Shown here: positions 44,925-53,559 of the stretch, in pieces
How positions within the stretch are numbered: the stretch's first letter is position 1
Layout: every line of letters starts with the position of its first letter
Assembly (NCBI RefSeq): GCF_028621715.1
Contig: NZ_CP117466.1
Location: 439,001 to 503,000, forward strand
Origin: Paracoccus marcusii
GTDB lineage: Bacteria > Pseudomonadota > Alphaproteobacteria > Rhodobacterales > Rhodobacteraceae
Length of the DNA stretch: 64,000 nt
Direction: 5' to 3'
Made by a program: the position numbers and the translations under genes
Notes under the pieces: generated by a model
Told to the model about the DNA's origin: nothing
Database searches by the model: none
What the model saw: the letters and a program-made list of their open reading frames with translations, nothing else

Positions 44925-45745
44925 GACTGACCGCGACGGCGACGGCGCGGACGTTCGTCGCGGCGCGAGATCACGATCTTGAGGGTGTTCCACAGGATCC
45001 ACAGATCCAGCCGCAGGCTGCGATGGCGCTGATAGATCAGGTCGATCTTCAGCTTGGCCGGCAGGCAGCGGCGGTAATAGGCCATCTCGGTCGCCTCGGC
45101 CGACTTGCAGCGGGCCAGGATGCGGTCCTCGTGGCGGTGATAGATCAGCGTGGCCAGCCCGGTGACGCCGGGGCGCGAATGCAGCACCTGGGCATAGACG
45201 GCGGGAAAGCGTTCGACATATTCGCGCAGCGGCGGGCGGGGTCCGACAAAGCTCATGTCGCCGCGCAGGATGTTGAACAGCTGCGGCAGCTCGTCGATAC
45301 GCGACCGGCGCAGGAAGCGGCCCATCGGCGTGATGCGCCACGCCTTGTGCGCGCCGGTGGCGCCGAAATCGTCCTCCTCGCACAGCATGGTGCGGAATTT
45401 CCACTGCGTGAAGGGCTGGTTCGGGGCACGCATGCGGTGCGCGGCATAAAGGATCGGCCGGCCCTGCAGCAGCAGCAGCAATCCCGCGACGGTCAGCATC
45501 ACGACCGACAGCGGCACCAGCAGGATCAGTACCAGGATCAGGTCGAACGCGCGCTTGGAGACCGGCATGGGATTGACGCCGGGAGCCCGCGCCTCGCCGA
45601 TGAACCATGCCATCCGGGGCGCGCTGAGCGGTCCCAGATGCGCGGCATCGGCCTTTTCCCAATCATGGTGGATCGTCACGACACCGTCCGCATTGCACAT
45701 TTCACGCCAGTCAACCTCATCGCGACTAGCACGACATGCAAGCAT
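44885..45745 (-). CDS. Bacterial sugar transferase (undecaprenyl-phosphate type)
   Basis: About 286 residues. The conserved PF02397 region is clear: [19 protein letters not shown] (membrane helix), [27 protein letters not shown] and [17 protein letters not shown]. These enzymes load the first sugar phosphate onto undecaprenyl phosphate for exopolysaccharide or O-antigen. There is one hydrophobic span near residue 67 rather than the multi-span N-terminus of long WcaJ forms. The start is uncertain: ATG 45745 is used, GTG 45805 and ATG 45700 are alternatives, none with a strong ribosome-binding site. The C-terminus is strongly basic ([12 protein letters not shown]). Confidence 0.85.
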   Translation of the reverse strand: MLACRASRDEVDWREMCNADGVVTIHHDWEKADAAHLGPLSAPRMAWFIGEARAPGVNPMPVSKRAFDLILVLILLVPLSVVMLTVAGLLLLLQGRPILYAAHRMRAPNQPFTQWKFRTMLCEEDDFGATGAHKAWRITPMGRFLRRSRIDELPQLFNILRGDMSFVGPRPPLREYVERFPAVYAQVLHSRPGVTGLATLIYHRHEDRILARCKSAEATEMAYYRRCLPAKLKIDLIYQRHRSLRLDLWILWNTLKIVISRRDERPRRRRRGQSYLPIGPSKGSQG

Positions 45746-45840
45746 TGGAAACGGGTGCGGCGCTTTCCTGCGCACTGACTTGCGCGGGCATGGCACTTCG
45801 GCCACTGTCGGGGCGAAAGAGGCGGAGGTCCGGCGACACG

Positions 45841-46299
45841 ATGCGGAAATTTCTGGTCCTTCTGGACGACAGCAGGGAATGCCTGAACGCGATGCGCTTC
45901 GCCGCGATGCGCGCGGCCAAGTCCCAGGGGGCAGCGGTCGTGATCCTGTCGGTCATTCCCGCCGAGGAGATCCAGCACGGATTCGGCGTGGCAGACGTGA
46001 TGCGCGCCGAGGCCCGCGAGCGGATCGAGGCGCATTTCGAGGTCTTTGCCAAATGGATGCGGTCGCGCCCCGGGGTCGAGCCGGAGCTGGTCATCCGCGA
46101 GGGCGACACCGCCGAGGAGCTGCTGGCCCAGATCACCGAGGACGGAGAGATCGGCGTGGTCGTGCTGGGCCTGTCCTCGGACAAGAGCAGCACCAACCCG
46201 GTCCTGACACGGCTGATGCGCGATCCGACCGCCCTGCCCTGCGCCATTTCGCTGGTGCCCGGCGATCTGTCCAAGGAGCGGCTGGAGGCCATCACCTGA
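45841..46299 (+). CDS. Universal stress protein (UspA family)
   Basis: A 152-residue single-domain Usp: MRKFLVLLDDSRECLNAMRF at the start, the long helix RIEAHFEVFAKWMRSR, and VVVLGLSSDKSSTNPVLTRL followed by LPCAISLVPG. The usual ATP-binding G-2x-G-9x-G-S/T pattern is altered (GLSSDKSSTNP), so this is probably the non-ATP-binding class. ATG 45841 is used with GGAGG 12 bases upstream; a longer frame enters the divergent sugar-transferase region. Confidence 0.82.
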   Translation: MRKFLVLLDDSRECLNAMRFAAMRAAKSQGAAVVILSVIPAEEIQHGFGVADVMRAEARERIEAHFEVFAKWMRSRPGVEPELVIREGDTAEELLAQITEDGEIGVVVLGLSSDKSSTNPVLTRLMRDPTALPCAISLVPGDLSKERLEAIT

Positions 46300-46312
46300 G
46301 ACCCCCGGCGGC

Positions 46313-46341
46313 TTGACCCAAGCGCCCCGGATCGCCATATC
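46313..46341 (+). promoter_or_regulatory. Candidate promoter for the nfu-tsaB-rimI genes
   Basis: TTGACC (46313-46318), 17 bases, CATATC (46336-46341), followed by AAAGGAG (46348-46354) and the ATG at 46362. The short distance leaves a leader of about 15 bases. Confidence 0.4.
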
Positions 46342-46361
46342 GGGATCAAAGGAGCGCCCCC

Positions 46362-46925
46362 ATGTTCATCCAGACCGAGACGACGCCGAACCCCGCAACG
46401 CTGAAATTCCTGCCCGGAGAGACGGTGCTGGGCAGCGGCACGGCCGATTTCCCGACCCCCGAGACCGGGGCCGCATCGCCCCTGGCGCGGCGGATCTTTG
46501 CGGTGGACGGCGTGACCGGCGTGTTTCTGGGCCGTGACTTCGTGACCGTCACCAAGGCCGACCAGGTGCCGTGGGATCACCTGAAGCCGTCCGTGCTGGG
46601 CGCGATCATGGAGCATTTCCAGTCGGGCGCCCCGGCGATCGAGGGCGCGGCGGCGGACACGGGCGGCCATGTCGCCCATGAAGCAGGTCCGGACGCCGAG
46701 ATCGTTGTGCAGATCAAGGAGCTGCTGGACACGCGCGTCCGCCCTGCGGTTGCGCAGGACGGCGGCGACATCACCTTCCACGGCTTTGATCGCGGCATCG
46801 TCTATCTGCACATGCAGGGGGCCTGCGCGGGCTGCCCGTCCTCGACCCTGACACTGAAGATGGGGATCGAGAACCTGCTGCGCCACTACATCCCCGAGGT
46901 GGTCGAGGTCCGACCCGTTGCCTGA
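46362..46925 (+). CDS. NifU/Nfu-family Fe-S scaffold protein
   Basis: A 187-residue Nfu protein carrying Fe-S clusters to target enzymes. The N-terminal Nfu_N domain begins MFIQTETTPNPATLKFLPG, the linker is Ala/Gly/His-rich around 90-105, and the C-terminal NifU-like domain has RPAVAQDGGDITFHGFD and the cluster-binding CAGC (Cys155, Cys158). This is the mitochondrial NFU1/alphaproteobacterial architecture. AAAGGAG is seven bases before the ATG. The 3' end overlaps the tsaB start. Confidence 0.93.
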   Translation: MFIQTETTPNPATLKFLPGETVLGSGTADFPTPETGAASPLARRIFAVDGVTGVFLGRDFVTVTKADQVPWDHLKPSVLGAIMEHFQSGAPAIEGAAADTGGHVAHEAGPDAEIVVQIKELLDTRVRPAVAQDGGDITFHGFDRGIVYLHMQGACAGCPSSTLTLKMGIENLLRHYIPEVVEVRPVA

Positions 46926-47508
46926 CCGGATCATCCTGGGTTTCGACACATCGGCCGCGCATTGCGCGGCCGCTTTGCTGCGCGGCGACGCGGTTCTGGC
47001 GGTGGTCCATGAGGACATGTCCAAGGGACAGGCGGAGCGCCTGATGCCGATGCTGGAGGAGATGCTGGCCGGCGCGGGCCTGGGCTGGCGTGATCTGGGC
47101 GCGATCGGCGTGGGCACGGGGCCGGGCAACTTCACCGGCATCCGGGTGGCAGTGGCGGCGGCCCGCGGACTGGCCCTGTCCCTGGGCATCCCCGCCATCG
47201 GGGTCGAGGCGCCCGAGGCGCTGGCTTGGGGCCTGCCGCGGCCCTGCCGGGTGGTGATCGCGGGCCGGGGCGACATGGTCATCTGGCAGGACTTTGCCGA
47301 GGGCGCGGAGGGCCGGCCGCAGCAGGCTGCGGCCGGCGCGCTACCGCCCGGCCCCGCGCAGGCTGCGCCTGCGACAGGAATTGCCGAGGGCGTGGCGCGC
47401 CTGGCCGCGGCCCGCGCGCATCTGCCGCAGCCCCGCCCCGCGCCAGTCTATCTGCGCCCGGCGCATGCAGCGCCCGCCCGCGATGCACCCCCGGTGATCC
47501 TGGCGTGA
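46918..47508 (+). CDS. tsaB: tRNA threonylcarbamoyladenosine biosynthesis protein TsaB
   Basis: A 196-residue TsaB, the non-catalytic ASKHA partner of TsaD in t6A synthesis. Hallmarks are ILGFDTSAAHCAAALLRGD, GQAERLMPMLEEMLAGAG and GVGTGPGNFTGIRVAVAAAR. The start is TTG 46918, inside the last codons of nfu; no ATG or GTG gives the family N-terminus. The middle is Ala/Pro-rich, as in related proteins. It is coupled to rimI through GTGA. Confidence 0.92.
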   Translation: MPDRIILGFDTSAAHCAAALLRGDAVLAVVHEDMSKGQAERLMPMLEEMLAGAGLGWRDLGAIGVGTGPGNFTGIRVAVAAARGLALSLGIPAIGVEAPEALAWGLPRPCRVVIAGRGDMVIWQDFAEGAEGRPQQAAAGALPPGPAQAAPATGIAEGVARLAAARAHLPQPRPAPVYLRPAHAAPARDAPPVILA

Positions 47509-47924
47509 CGCCCGACGATCTGGCCGCGCTGCATGCGCGATGCTTCGACAGCCCGCGCCCCTGGTCGGCCGACGAGTTCGCCAGCCTTCTGGCGGGTCGT
47601 GGGACGTTCCTGCTGGAGGCGCCGCACGGTTTCCTGATGGGGCGCGCCATCGCCGGCGAGGCCGAGTTGCTGACCGTGGCCGTGGACCCGCAGGCGCGGC
47701 GGGCGGGCACGGGCCGCGCGCTGGTTGCCGCATTCGCGGGCAGAGCGGCGGCGATGGAGGCCGAGGAGGCCTTTCTGGAGGTCGCGCATGACAACCTTGC
47801 GGCACGGCGGCTGTATCAGGTCACGGGATGGCTGGAAGCGGGCGTCCGGCGGCGATATTACGGGCCTGCGACGGACGCGATCGTGATGCGTCTGACGCTG
47901 CGTGCGACCCAAGAAGGCGGTTGA
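47505..47924 (+). CDS. rimI: RimI-type GNAT N-acetyltransferase
   Basis: A 139-residue GNAT enzyme beginning at GTG 47505 (overlap with the tsaB stop). The acetyl-CoA loop is VDPQARRAGTGRALVAAF, preceded by GEAELLTVAV, and the C-terminal FLEVAHDNLAARRLYQVTGW is the RimI signature with Tyr as general acid. Likely role: N-terminal acetylation of ribosomal protein S18 or a relaxed substrate range. The tsaB-rimI order is conserved widely. Confidence 0.9.
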   Translation: MTPDDLAALHARCFDSPRPWSADEFASLLAGRGTFLLEAPHGFLMGRAIAGEAELLTVAVDPQARRAGTGRALVAAFAGRAAAMEAEEAFLEVAHDNLAARRLYQVTGWLEAGVRRRYYGPATDAIVMRLTLRATQEGG

Positions 47925-47950
47925 CCGGACCCCGTGCGATGCGCCCTAAT
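47921..47950 (+). promoter_or_regulatory. Candidate promoter of the nucleoside ABC operon
   Basis: TTGACC (47921-47926), 18 bases, CCTAAT (47945-47950). The -35 box overlaps the rimI stop. A start near 47957 would lie within the dyad at 47951-47981. Confidence 0.4.
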
Positions 47951-47981
47951 CGGGCGATCAGCGGGCCCGTTGAATCGCCCG
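47951..47981 (+). promoter_or_regulatory. Large dyad at the predicted start of the nucleoside ABC operon
   Basis: CGGGCGAT (47951-47958) pairs perfectly with ATCGCCCG (47974-47981), and after a one-base bulge five further pairs form around a GGCC loop. There is no T-run after it. It could be an operator or an RNA hairpin 5' of the binding-protein gene, or the rimI terminator; position alone does not decide. Confidence 0.4.
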
Positions 47982-48005
47982 CGAAAAACAGGATGAGGTT
48001 CCTTT

Positions 48006-48995
48006 ATGTCCCTGATGAAATCGCTGCTGGCGGGCTCGGCCCTGGCCGTGCTGTCGACCGGTGCGGCGCTGGCCGATCCGGCGCTGATCTATGACCTGGG
48101 CGGCAAGTTCGACAAGTCGTTCAACGAGGCGGCGTTCGGCGGCGCGCAGCGTTGGGTCGAGGAGACCGGTGGCACCTATCGCGAGCTGGAGATGCAGTCC
48201 GAGGCACAGCGCGAGCAGGCCCTGCGCCGCCTGGCCGAAAGCGGATCGAACCCCATCGTCATGACCGGCTTTGCCTTTGGCGACGTGCTGACCAAGGTCG
48301 CGGGCGATTATCCGGACACGAAATTCGCCATCATCGACATGGTGGTCGAGGCGCCGAACGTGCAATCGGTCGTCTTCACCGAGGAGCAGGGCAGCTATCT
48401 GGCCGGCGTCATGGCCGGGATGGCGTCCGAATCCGGCACCGTCGGCTTCATCGGCGGCATGGACATCCCGCTGATCCGCAAGTTCGAATGCGGCTTTGCC
48501 CAGGGGTTCAAGTCAGTCCAGCCCGAAGGCTCGCTGGTCAGCAACTATACCGGCACGACGCCCGCCGCCTGGAACGACCCCGTCAAGGGTGGTGAGCTGG
48601 CGCGCGCGCAGAAATCGCAGGGCGCCGACGTGATCTATGCGGCCGCCGGCGGCACCGGCATCGGCGTGCTGCAGGCCGCCGCCGACGAGGGCATCCTGGC
48701 CATCGGCGTGGACAGCAACCAGAACGCGCTGCATCCGGGCCAGATCCTGACCTCGATGGTCAAGCGCGTGGACAATGCGGTCTTCGACGCCTTCACCGCA
48801 GGCACCGACCTGGAGCCGGGCGTCAAGATCATGGACCTTGGCGCGGGCGGCGTGGACGTCGCGGTCGACGACAACAACGCCGAACTGGTCACCGCCGAGA
48901 TGCAGGCCGCAGTGGACGAGGCCAAGGCCGCCATCGCCTCGGGCGAGGTCACGGTGCATGACTTCATGACCGACAACGCCTGCCCGGCGTCGTAA
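48006..48995 (+). CDS. BMP-family ABC transporter substrate-binding protein
   Basis: A 329-residue periplasmic binding protein with signal peptide (residues 1-23, MSLMKSLLAGSALAVLSTGA), then ADPALIYDLGGKFDKSFNEA, the PnrA/BMP nucleoside-binding opening with its Asp and Phe. FGDVLTKVAGDYPDTKFAII, SYLAGVMAGM and VDSNQNALHPGQILTSMVKR are further family blocks. Family members bind purine nucleosides. No lipobox Cys is present, as expected for a Gram-negative soluble form. AGGATGAGG precedes the ATG. First gene of a five-gene operon. Confidence 0.92.
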   Translation: MSLMKSLLAGSALAVLSTGAALADPALIYDLGGKFDKSFNEAAFGGAQRWVEETGGTYRELEMQSEAQREQALRRLAESGSNPIVMTGFAFGDVLTKVAGDYPDTKFAIIDMVVEAPNVQSVVFTEEQGSYLAGVMAGMASESGTVGFIGGMDIPLIRKFECGFAQGFKSVQPEGSLVSNYTGTTPAAWNDPVKGGELARAQKSQGADVIYAAAGGTGIGVLQAAADEGILAIGVDSNQNALHPGQILTSMVKRVDNAVFDAFTAGTDLEPGVKIMDLGAGGVDVAVDDNNAELVTAEMQAAVDEAKAAIASGEVTVHDFMTDNACPAS

Positions 48996-50638
48996 TGACC
49001 ACTGCGGGCGACATGCTGGGGGGGCGGTCGGACACGGCCGCCCCCGCTGCCATCGAGCTGCGCGGCATCTCGAAGGCGTTCGGGGCCGTGCAGGCGAACC
49101 GCGACATCAGCCTGGCCGTGCCCAAGGGCACGATCCACGGCATCATCGGAGAGAACGGCGCCGGGAAATCGACGCTGATGTCGATCCTGTACGGGTTCTA
49201 CAAACCCGATGCGGGCCAGATCCTGGTGGGCGGAAAGCCGATCAGCATCAGCGACAGCCAGACCGCGATCCGTGCGGGCATCGGCATGGTGTTCCAGCAC
49301 TTCAAGCTGGTGCAGAACTTCACCGTGCTGGAGAACATCATCCTGGGCGTCGAGGATGGCGCCCTGCTGCGCCCGTCGCTGTCCAAGGCGCGCGGCGTCC
49401 TGAAGCGCCTGGCCGCCGAATACCAGCTGAACGTGGACCCCGACGAGGTGGTGGAAAACCTTTCCGTCGGGCACCAGCAGCGGGTCGAGATCCTCAAGGC
49501 GCTGTATCGCCAGGCTGACATCCTGATCCTGGACGAACCCACCGGCGTGCTGACGCCCGCCGAGGCCGACCACCTGTTCCGCATCCTCAAGGGGCTGCGC
49601 GACGAGGGCAAGACGATCATCCTGATCACGCACAAGCTGCGCGAGATCATGGAGATCACCGACAACGTGTCCGTGATGCGCCGCGGCGAGATGGTCGCCT
49701 CGGTCCGGACCGCCCAGACCAGCCCCGAGCAACTGGCCGAGCTGATGGTCGGCCGCAAGGTGCTGCTGAACGTGGACAAGCAGCCGGCGCGGCCGCAGGC
49801 CCCGGTCCTTGAGGTGCGCGGCCTGACCATGGTGGATGCCGAGGGGGTGGAGCGCCTGCGCGGCATCGACCTGGACATCCGCGCCGGAGAGATCCTGGGC
49901 ATCGCGGGCGTCAGCGGCAACGGCCAGACCCAGCTGCTGGAGATCCTGGGCGGATACCCGGAAAAGGGCGCCAAGGTCACGGGCGAGGTACGCATGAACG
50001 GCGCCGCCCTCCCTCTGGCCGGATCGGGCTGCGATGCCGGTCAGCGACGCCGCGACGGCGTGGGCCACATCCCCGAGGACCGTCAGGTCGAAGGCCTGAT
50101 CATGGATTTCGCCGCGTGGGAGAACGTGGCCTTCGGCTGGCACGACGCGCCCGAGTTCAACAAGGGCTGGCTGATGGACAACGACGCCATCCGCCGCGAC
50201 GCCCAGGCCAAGATGGAGCGGTTCGACGTGCGCCCGCGCGACTGCCATCTGGCGGCGCGCAACTTCTCGGGCGGGAACCAGCAGAAGATCGTCGTCGCCC
50301 GCGAGATCGAGCGCAATCCCGACCTGCTGCTGATCGGCCAGCCCACGCGTGGCGTCGACATCGGTGCGATCGAGTTCATCCACAAGCAGATCGTGGCGCT
50401 GCGTGACGCGGGCAAGGCGATCCTGCTGGTCAGCGTGGAGCTGGACGAGATCCTGGCCCTGTCCGACCGCGTGGCCGTGATGTTCGACGGACGCATCATG
50501 GGCGAACGCCTGCCCGCACAGACCACCACCGGGGAACTGGGCCTGCTGATGGCGGGCATCACCGACACCAGGAACGTCCCCGACGATGCGGGCATCCCGC
50601 CGGGAACCGCCAATGACCTGCCGGAGGGACGCGCCTGA
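48995..50638 (+). CDS. Nucleoside ABC transporter ATP-binding protein (two NBDs)
   Basis: A 547-residue fused ATPase. NBD1 has Walker A GENGAGKSTLM about residue 51, signature LSVGHQQRVEILKAL about 160 and Walker B ILILDEPT. NBD2 has a degenerate Walker A (GVSGNGQTQLLEIL, no Lys), signature FSGGNQQKIVVAREI about 430 and the modified Walker B LLLIGQPTRGVD; this asymmetric pattern is normal for the RbsA/YufO class. The start overlaps the binding-protein stop by one base. Energises the two permeases that follow. Confidence 0.93.
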   Translation: MTTAGDMLGGRSDTAAPAAIELRGISKAFGAVQANRDISLAVPKGTIHGIIGENGAGKSTLMSILYGFYKPDAGQILVGGKPISISDSQTAIRAGIGMVFQHFKLVQNFTVLENIILGVEDGALLRPSLSKARGVLKRLAAEYQLNVDPDEVVENLSVGHQQRVEILKALYRQADILILDEPTGVLTPAEADHLFRILKGLRDEGKTIILITHKLREIMEITDNVSVMRRGEMVASVRTAQTSPEQLAELMVGRKVLLNVDKQPARPQAPVLEVRGLTMVDAEGVERLRGIDLDIRAGEILGIAGVSGNGQTQLLEILGGYPEKGAKVTGEVRMNGAALPLAGSGCDAGQRRRDGVGHIPEDRQVEGLIMDFAAWENVAFGWHDAPEFNKGWLMDNDAIRRDAQAKMERFDVRPRDCHLAARNFSGGNQQKIVVAREIERNPDLLLIGQPTRGVDIGAIEFIHKQIVALRDAGKAILLVSVELDEILALSDRVAVMFDGRIMGERLPAQTTTGELGLLMAGITDTRNVPDDAGIPPGTANDLPEGRA

Positions 50639-51744
50639 TGGACAAGATGCCGAAATGGGCGGACGTCATCCTGACGCCGCTGATCTCTCTGGTGCTGGCG
50701 ATGGGCATTTCCGCGCTGGTGATCCTGGCCATCGGGGAAAGCCCCTGGATGGCGCTGACCACGATGGTCGAAGGGGCGCTCGGCTCCAGCTATGGCTGGG
50801 GCTTCACGCTGTATTACGCGACGAACTTCATCTTCACGGGGCTGGCGGTGATGGTCGCCTATCACGCCGCCCTGTTCAACATCGGCGGCGAGGGGCAGGC
50901 GGCGATGGGCGGCCTGGGGGTCGCGCTGGTGCTGCTGTTCCTGCCGCTGCCCCATTGGGCGATCGCCCTGCCGGTGGCGATGCTGGGCGCCGCGGCCTTC
51001 GGGGCGGCCTGGGCCTTCATCCCCGCGATCCTGCAGGCGAAGCGCGGCAGCCACATCGTGATCACCACGATCATGTTCAACTTCATCGCCGCGGCCACGC
51101 TGAACTATGTGCTGGTGAACCAGCTGCGCCCGACGGGCAGCATGGACCCGGCCTCCGCCCGCTTCCCCGAGGCCACCAACCTGCCCGCCCTGACCGACAT
51201 CGCGGCGGGCATGGGGTTTGAATGGGGCCGCAACACCCCGGTCAACGTGACCTTCCTGGTGGCGCTGGCGGCCTGCTTCCTGATCTGGGTGCTGATCTGG
51301 CGGACGCGTCTGGGCTATCAGATCCGCGCCTTCGGCAAGTCCGAACCGGGTGCGGTCTATGCGGGCATCAACCCGGTGCGCATCACCGTCATCGCCATGC
51401 TGATCTCGGGCGCGCTGGCGGGCATGATGGCCATCAACAACGTGATGGGCGAATCCGAACGCCTGGTCCTGAACGCGGTCGAGGGAGCGGGCTTCATCGG
51501 CATCGCGGTCGCGCTGATGGGCCGCAACCACCCCTTGGGCATCCTGCTGGCGGCCCTGCTGTTCGGCTTCCTCTATCAGGGCGGCGGAGAGCTGGCGCTG
51601 TGGACCACCATCCCGCGCGAGCTGATCATCGTGATCCAGGCCCTGGTGATCCTGTTCACGGGCGCGCTGGACAACATGGTCCGTATGCCATTGGAACGGT
51701 TGTTCCTGACCATGAAACGGACCAGCCGGGGGGCGGTGAAATGA
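50638..51744 (+). CDS. Nucleoside ABC transporter permease (first)
   Basis: A 368-residue inner-membrane permease of the branched-chain/nucleoside class (BPD_transp_2) with about nine spans. ALFNIGGEGQAAMGGLGVAL near residue 80 and GSHIVITTIMFNFIAAA near 138 are family motifs; the coupling helix region GYQIRAFGKSEPGAVYAGI contacts the ATPase. One-base overlap with the ATPase gene and ATGA overlap with the second permease. Confidence 0.92.
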   Translation: MDKMPKWADVILTPLISLVLAMGISALVILAIGESPWMALTTMVEGALGSSYGWGFTLYYATNFIFTGLAVMVAYHAALFNIGGEGQAAMGGLGVALVLLFLPLPHWAIALPVAMLGAAAFGAAWAFIPAILQAKRGSHIVITTIMFNFIAAATLNYVLVNQLRPTGSMDPASARFPEATNLPALTDIAAGMGFEWGRNTPVNVTFLVALAACFLIWVLIWRTRLGYQIRAFGKSEPGAVYAGINPVRITVIAMLISGALAGMMAINNVMGESERLVLNAVEGAGFIGIAVALMGRNHPLGILLAALLFGFLYQGGGELALWTTIPRELIIVIQALVILFTGALDNMVRMPLERLFLTMKRTSRGAVK

Positions 51745-52769
51745 ACATCCGCGACTCGCTGATCGCAATCATCGTCCTGGCCATCTGCCTGGTCTGGGCC
51801 CTGGCCGACGGCGCCGCCGCCCAGCAGGGCATCGGCAGCGCGCTGCGCCTGATGACGCCGCTGCTGCTGGCCTGCCTGGCGGGGCTTTATTCCGAACGCG
51901 CCGGGGTCTTCGACATCGGGCTGGAGGGCAAGATGCTGATGGCGGCCTTCACCGCCGCATCGGTCGCCTACATCACCGGCAGCGCATGGCTGGGCCTGGC
52001 CGCGGGCATCGCCGGGTCGTTGGCCCTGTCGCTGGTCCATGGGCTGGCCTCGATTACCTTCATGGGCAACCAGCTGATCTCGGGCGTGGCGATCAACTTC
52101 CTGGCCTCGGGGCTGACGGTGCTGGTCGGACAGAACGCCTTCGGGCTGGGTGGGCGCACGCCGGCCCTGACCGGTGCGGGGCGGTTCAACCCGATCACAC
52201 TGCCCGGCGCCGAGGCGCTGCGCGACGTCCCGGTGCTGGGCCCGATCTATTCCGGGCTGATCTCGGGGCAGACGATCCTGGTCTATGTGGCCTTCGCGCT
52301 GGTGCCGATCACCTGGTGGGTGCTGTACCGCACCCGGTTCGGCCTGCGCCTGCGCGCGGTGGGGGAAAACCCCGCCTCGGTCGATACGGCGGGCGTGTCT
52401 GTCACCCGTCTGCGCTATACCGCGGTGGCCATCGCAGGGGTGCTGTGCGGCATCGCGGGCGCCTATCTGGCGACCGGCCTGTCGGCGGGCTTCGTCAAGG
52501 AGATGACCGCCGGGCGCGGCTTCATCGCGCTGGCCGCGCTGATCTTTGCCAAGTGGCGGCCGTGGCAGGCGCTGTTCGCGACCTTCCTGTTCGGCCTGCT
52601 GGAGGCGATCGCCAACCTCTATCCGAACCTGGACCTGGGGATCATCACGGTGCCGTCCATGTTCATGAACGCGCTGCCCTATATCCTGACGGTGGTGATC
52701 CTGGCCGGCTTCGTCGGCCGTGCCATCCCGCCCCGCGCCGGAGGAGAGCCCTATGTCAAGGAGCGCTGA
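51741..52769 (+). CDS. Nucleoside ABC transporter permease (second)
   Basis: A 342-residue permease pairing with the preceding one. LYSERAGVFDIGLEGKMLMA near residue 50 parallels the first permease's IGGEGQ motif, and GLRLRAVGENPASVDTAGVS is the coupling helix. About eight to nine hydrophobic spans. The last 17 bases overlap the purine nucleoside phosphorylase gene, which ties import and phosphorolysis into one translational unit. Confidence 0.92.
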   Translation: MNIRDSLIAIIVLAICLVWALADGAAAQQGIGSALRLMTPLLLACLAGLYSERAGVFDIGLEGKMLMAAFTAASVAYITGSAWLGLAAGIAGSLALSLVHGLASITFMGNQLISGVAINFLASGLTVLVGQNAFGLGGRTPALTGAGRFNPITLPGAEALRDVPVLGPIYSGLISGQTILVYVAFALVPITWWVLYRTRFGLRLRAVGENPASVDTAGVSVTRLRYTAVAIAGVLCGIAGAYLATGLSAGFVKEMTAGRGFIALAALIFAKWRPWQALFATFLFGLLEAIANLYPNLDLGIITVPSMFMNALPYILTVVILAGFVGRAIPPRAGGEPYVKER

Positions 52770-53559
52770 GCTTGCCGCCCTGATCCGCGACCGCGCGGGT
52801 CCCGAGGCGCTCGAATACGGCCTGATCCTGGGGTCCGGGCTGGGCCACCTGTCGGCATGCGTCGATGGCGTGGCGATCCCCTATGACGACCTGCCGGGCT
52901 TTCCCCATGCGGGCGTGTCGGGCCATGTTCCCCAGTTGGTCATCGGCCAGCTGGAGGGGGTGCGGGTCGCGGTGTTCGGGGGGCGGTCGCATTACTACGA
53001 ATCCGGACGGGCCGACGCGATGCGTCTGCCGCTGGAGGTGCTGACGGCACTGGGGTGCCAAAAGCTGATCCTGACCAACGCCGCCGGGTCGCTGCGCCCC
53101 GACATCCCGACCGGCGGGCTGATGCTGCTGAACGACCACATCGCATTCGCCGGCACCAACCCGCTGATCGGAGAAGCGACCGACGCGCGCTTCGTGCCGA
53201 TGACCGACGCCCATGACGTGGCGATCCGCGAAGCCCTGATGGAGGCTGCGGCGGCCGAGGGGGTCGAGCTGCCGCAAGGCGTCTATTGCTGGTTTTCCGG
53301 CCCCAGCTTCGAAACCCCGGCCGAGATTCGCGCCGCCCGCACGCTTGGCGCGGATGCGGTGGGCATGTCGACGGTGCCCGAGATCATCCTAGCGCGGTTC
53401 CTGGGCCTCAGGGCGGCGGCCATCTCGGTCGTCACCAATATGGGGGCGGGGCTGTCCGACGAATCGATCAGCCACGACCACACCAAGGCGCTGGCCCCCC
53501 TGGGCGCGGCCAAGCTGGAAACCGTGCTACGCCGTTTCCTGAAGGATCAGGCCAGGTAG
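52753..53559 (+). CDS. Purine nucleoside phosphorylase (trimeric type)
   Basis: A 268-residue phosphorylase splitting purine nucleosides into base and ribose-1-phosphate. Landmarks: LILGSGLGHLSA (phosphate loop), VFGGRSHYYESG, KLILTNAAGSL, WFSGPSFETPAEIRAA and GADAVGMSTVPEIILARFLG, with the purine-site Glu and Asn of the PunA/XapA class. ATG 52753 has GGAGGAGAG upstream and overlaps the permease gene by 17 bases. The operon context indicates that imported nucleosides are its substrates. The 3' end overlaps the convergent hydrolase by 13 bases. Confidence 0.93.
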   Translation: MSRSAELAALIRDRAGPEALEYGLILGSGLGHLSACVDGVAIPYDDLPGFPHAGVSGHVPQLVIGQLEGVRVAVFGGRSHYYESGRADAMRLPLEVLTALGCQKLILTNAAGSLRPDIPTGGLMLLNDHIAFAGTNPLIGEATDARFVPMTDAHDVAIREALMEAAAAEGVELPQGVYCWFSGPSFETPAEIRAARTLGADAVGMSTVPEIILARFLGLRAAAISVVTNMGAGLSDESISHDHTKALAPLGAAKLETVLRRFLKDQAR

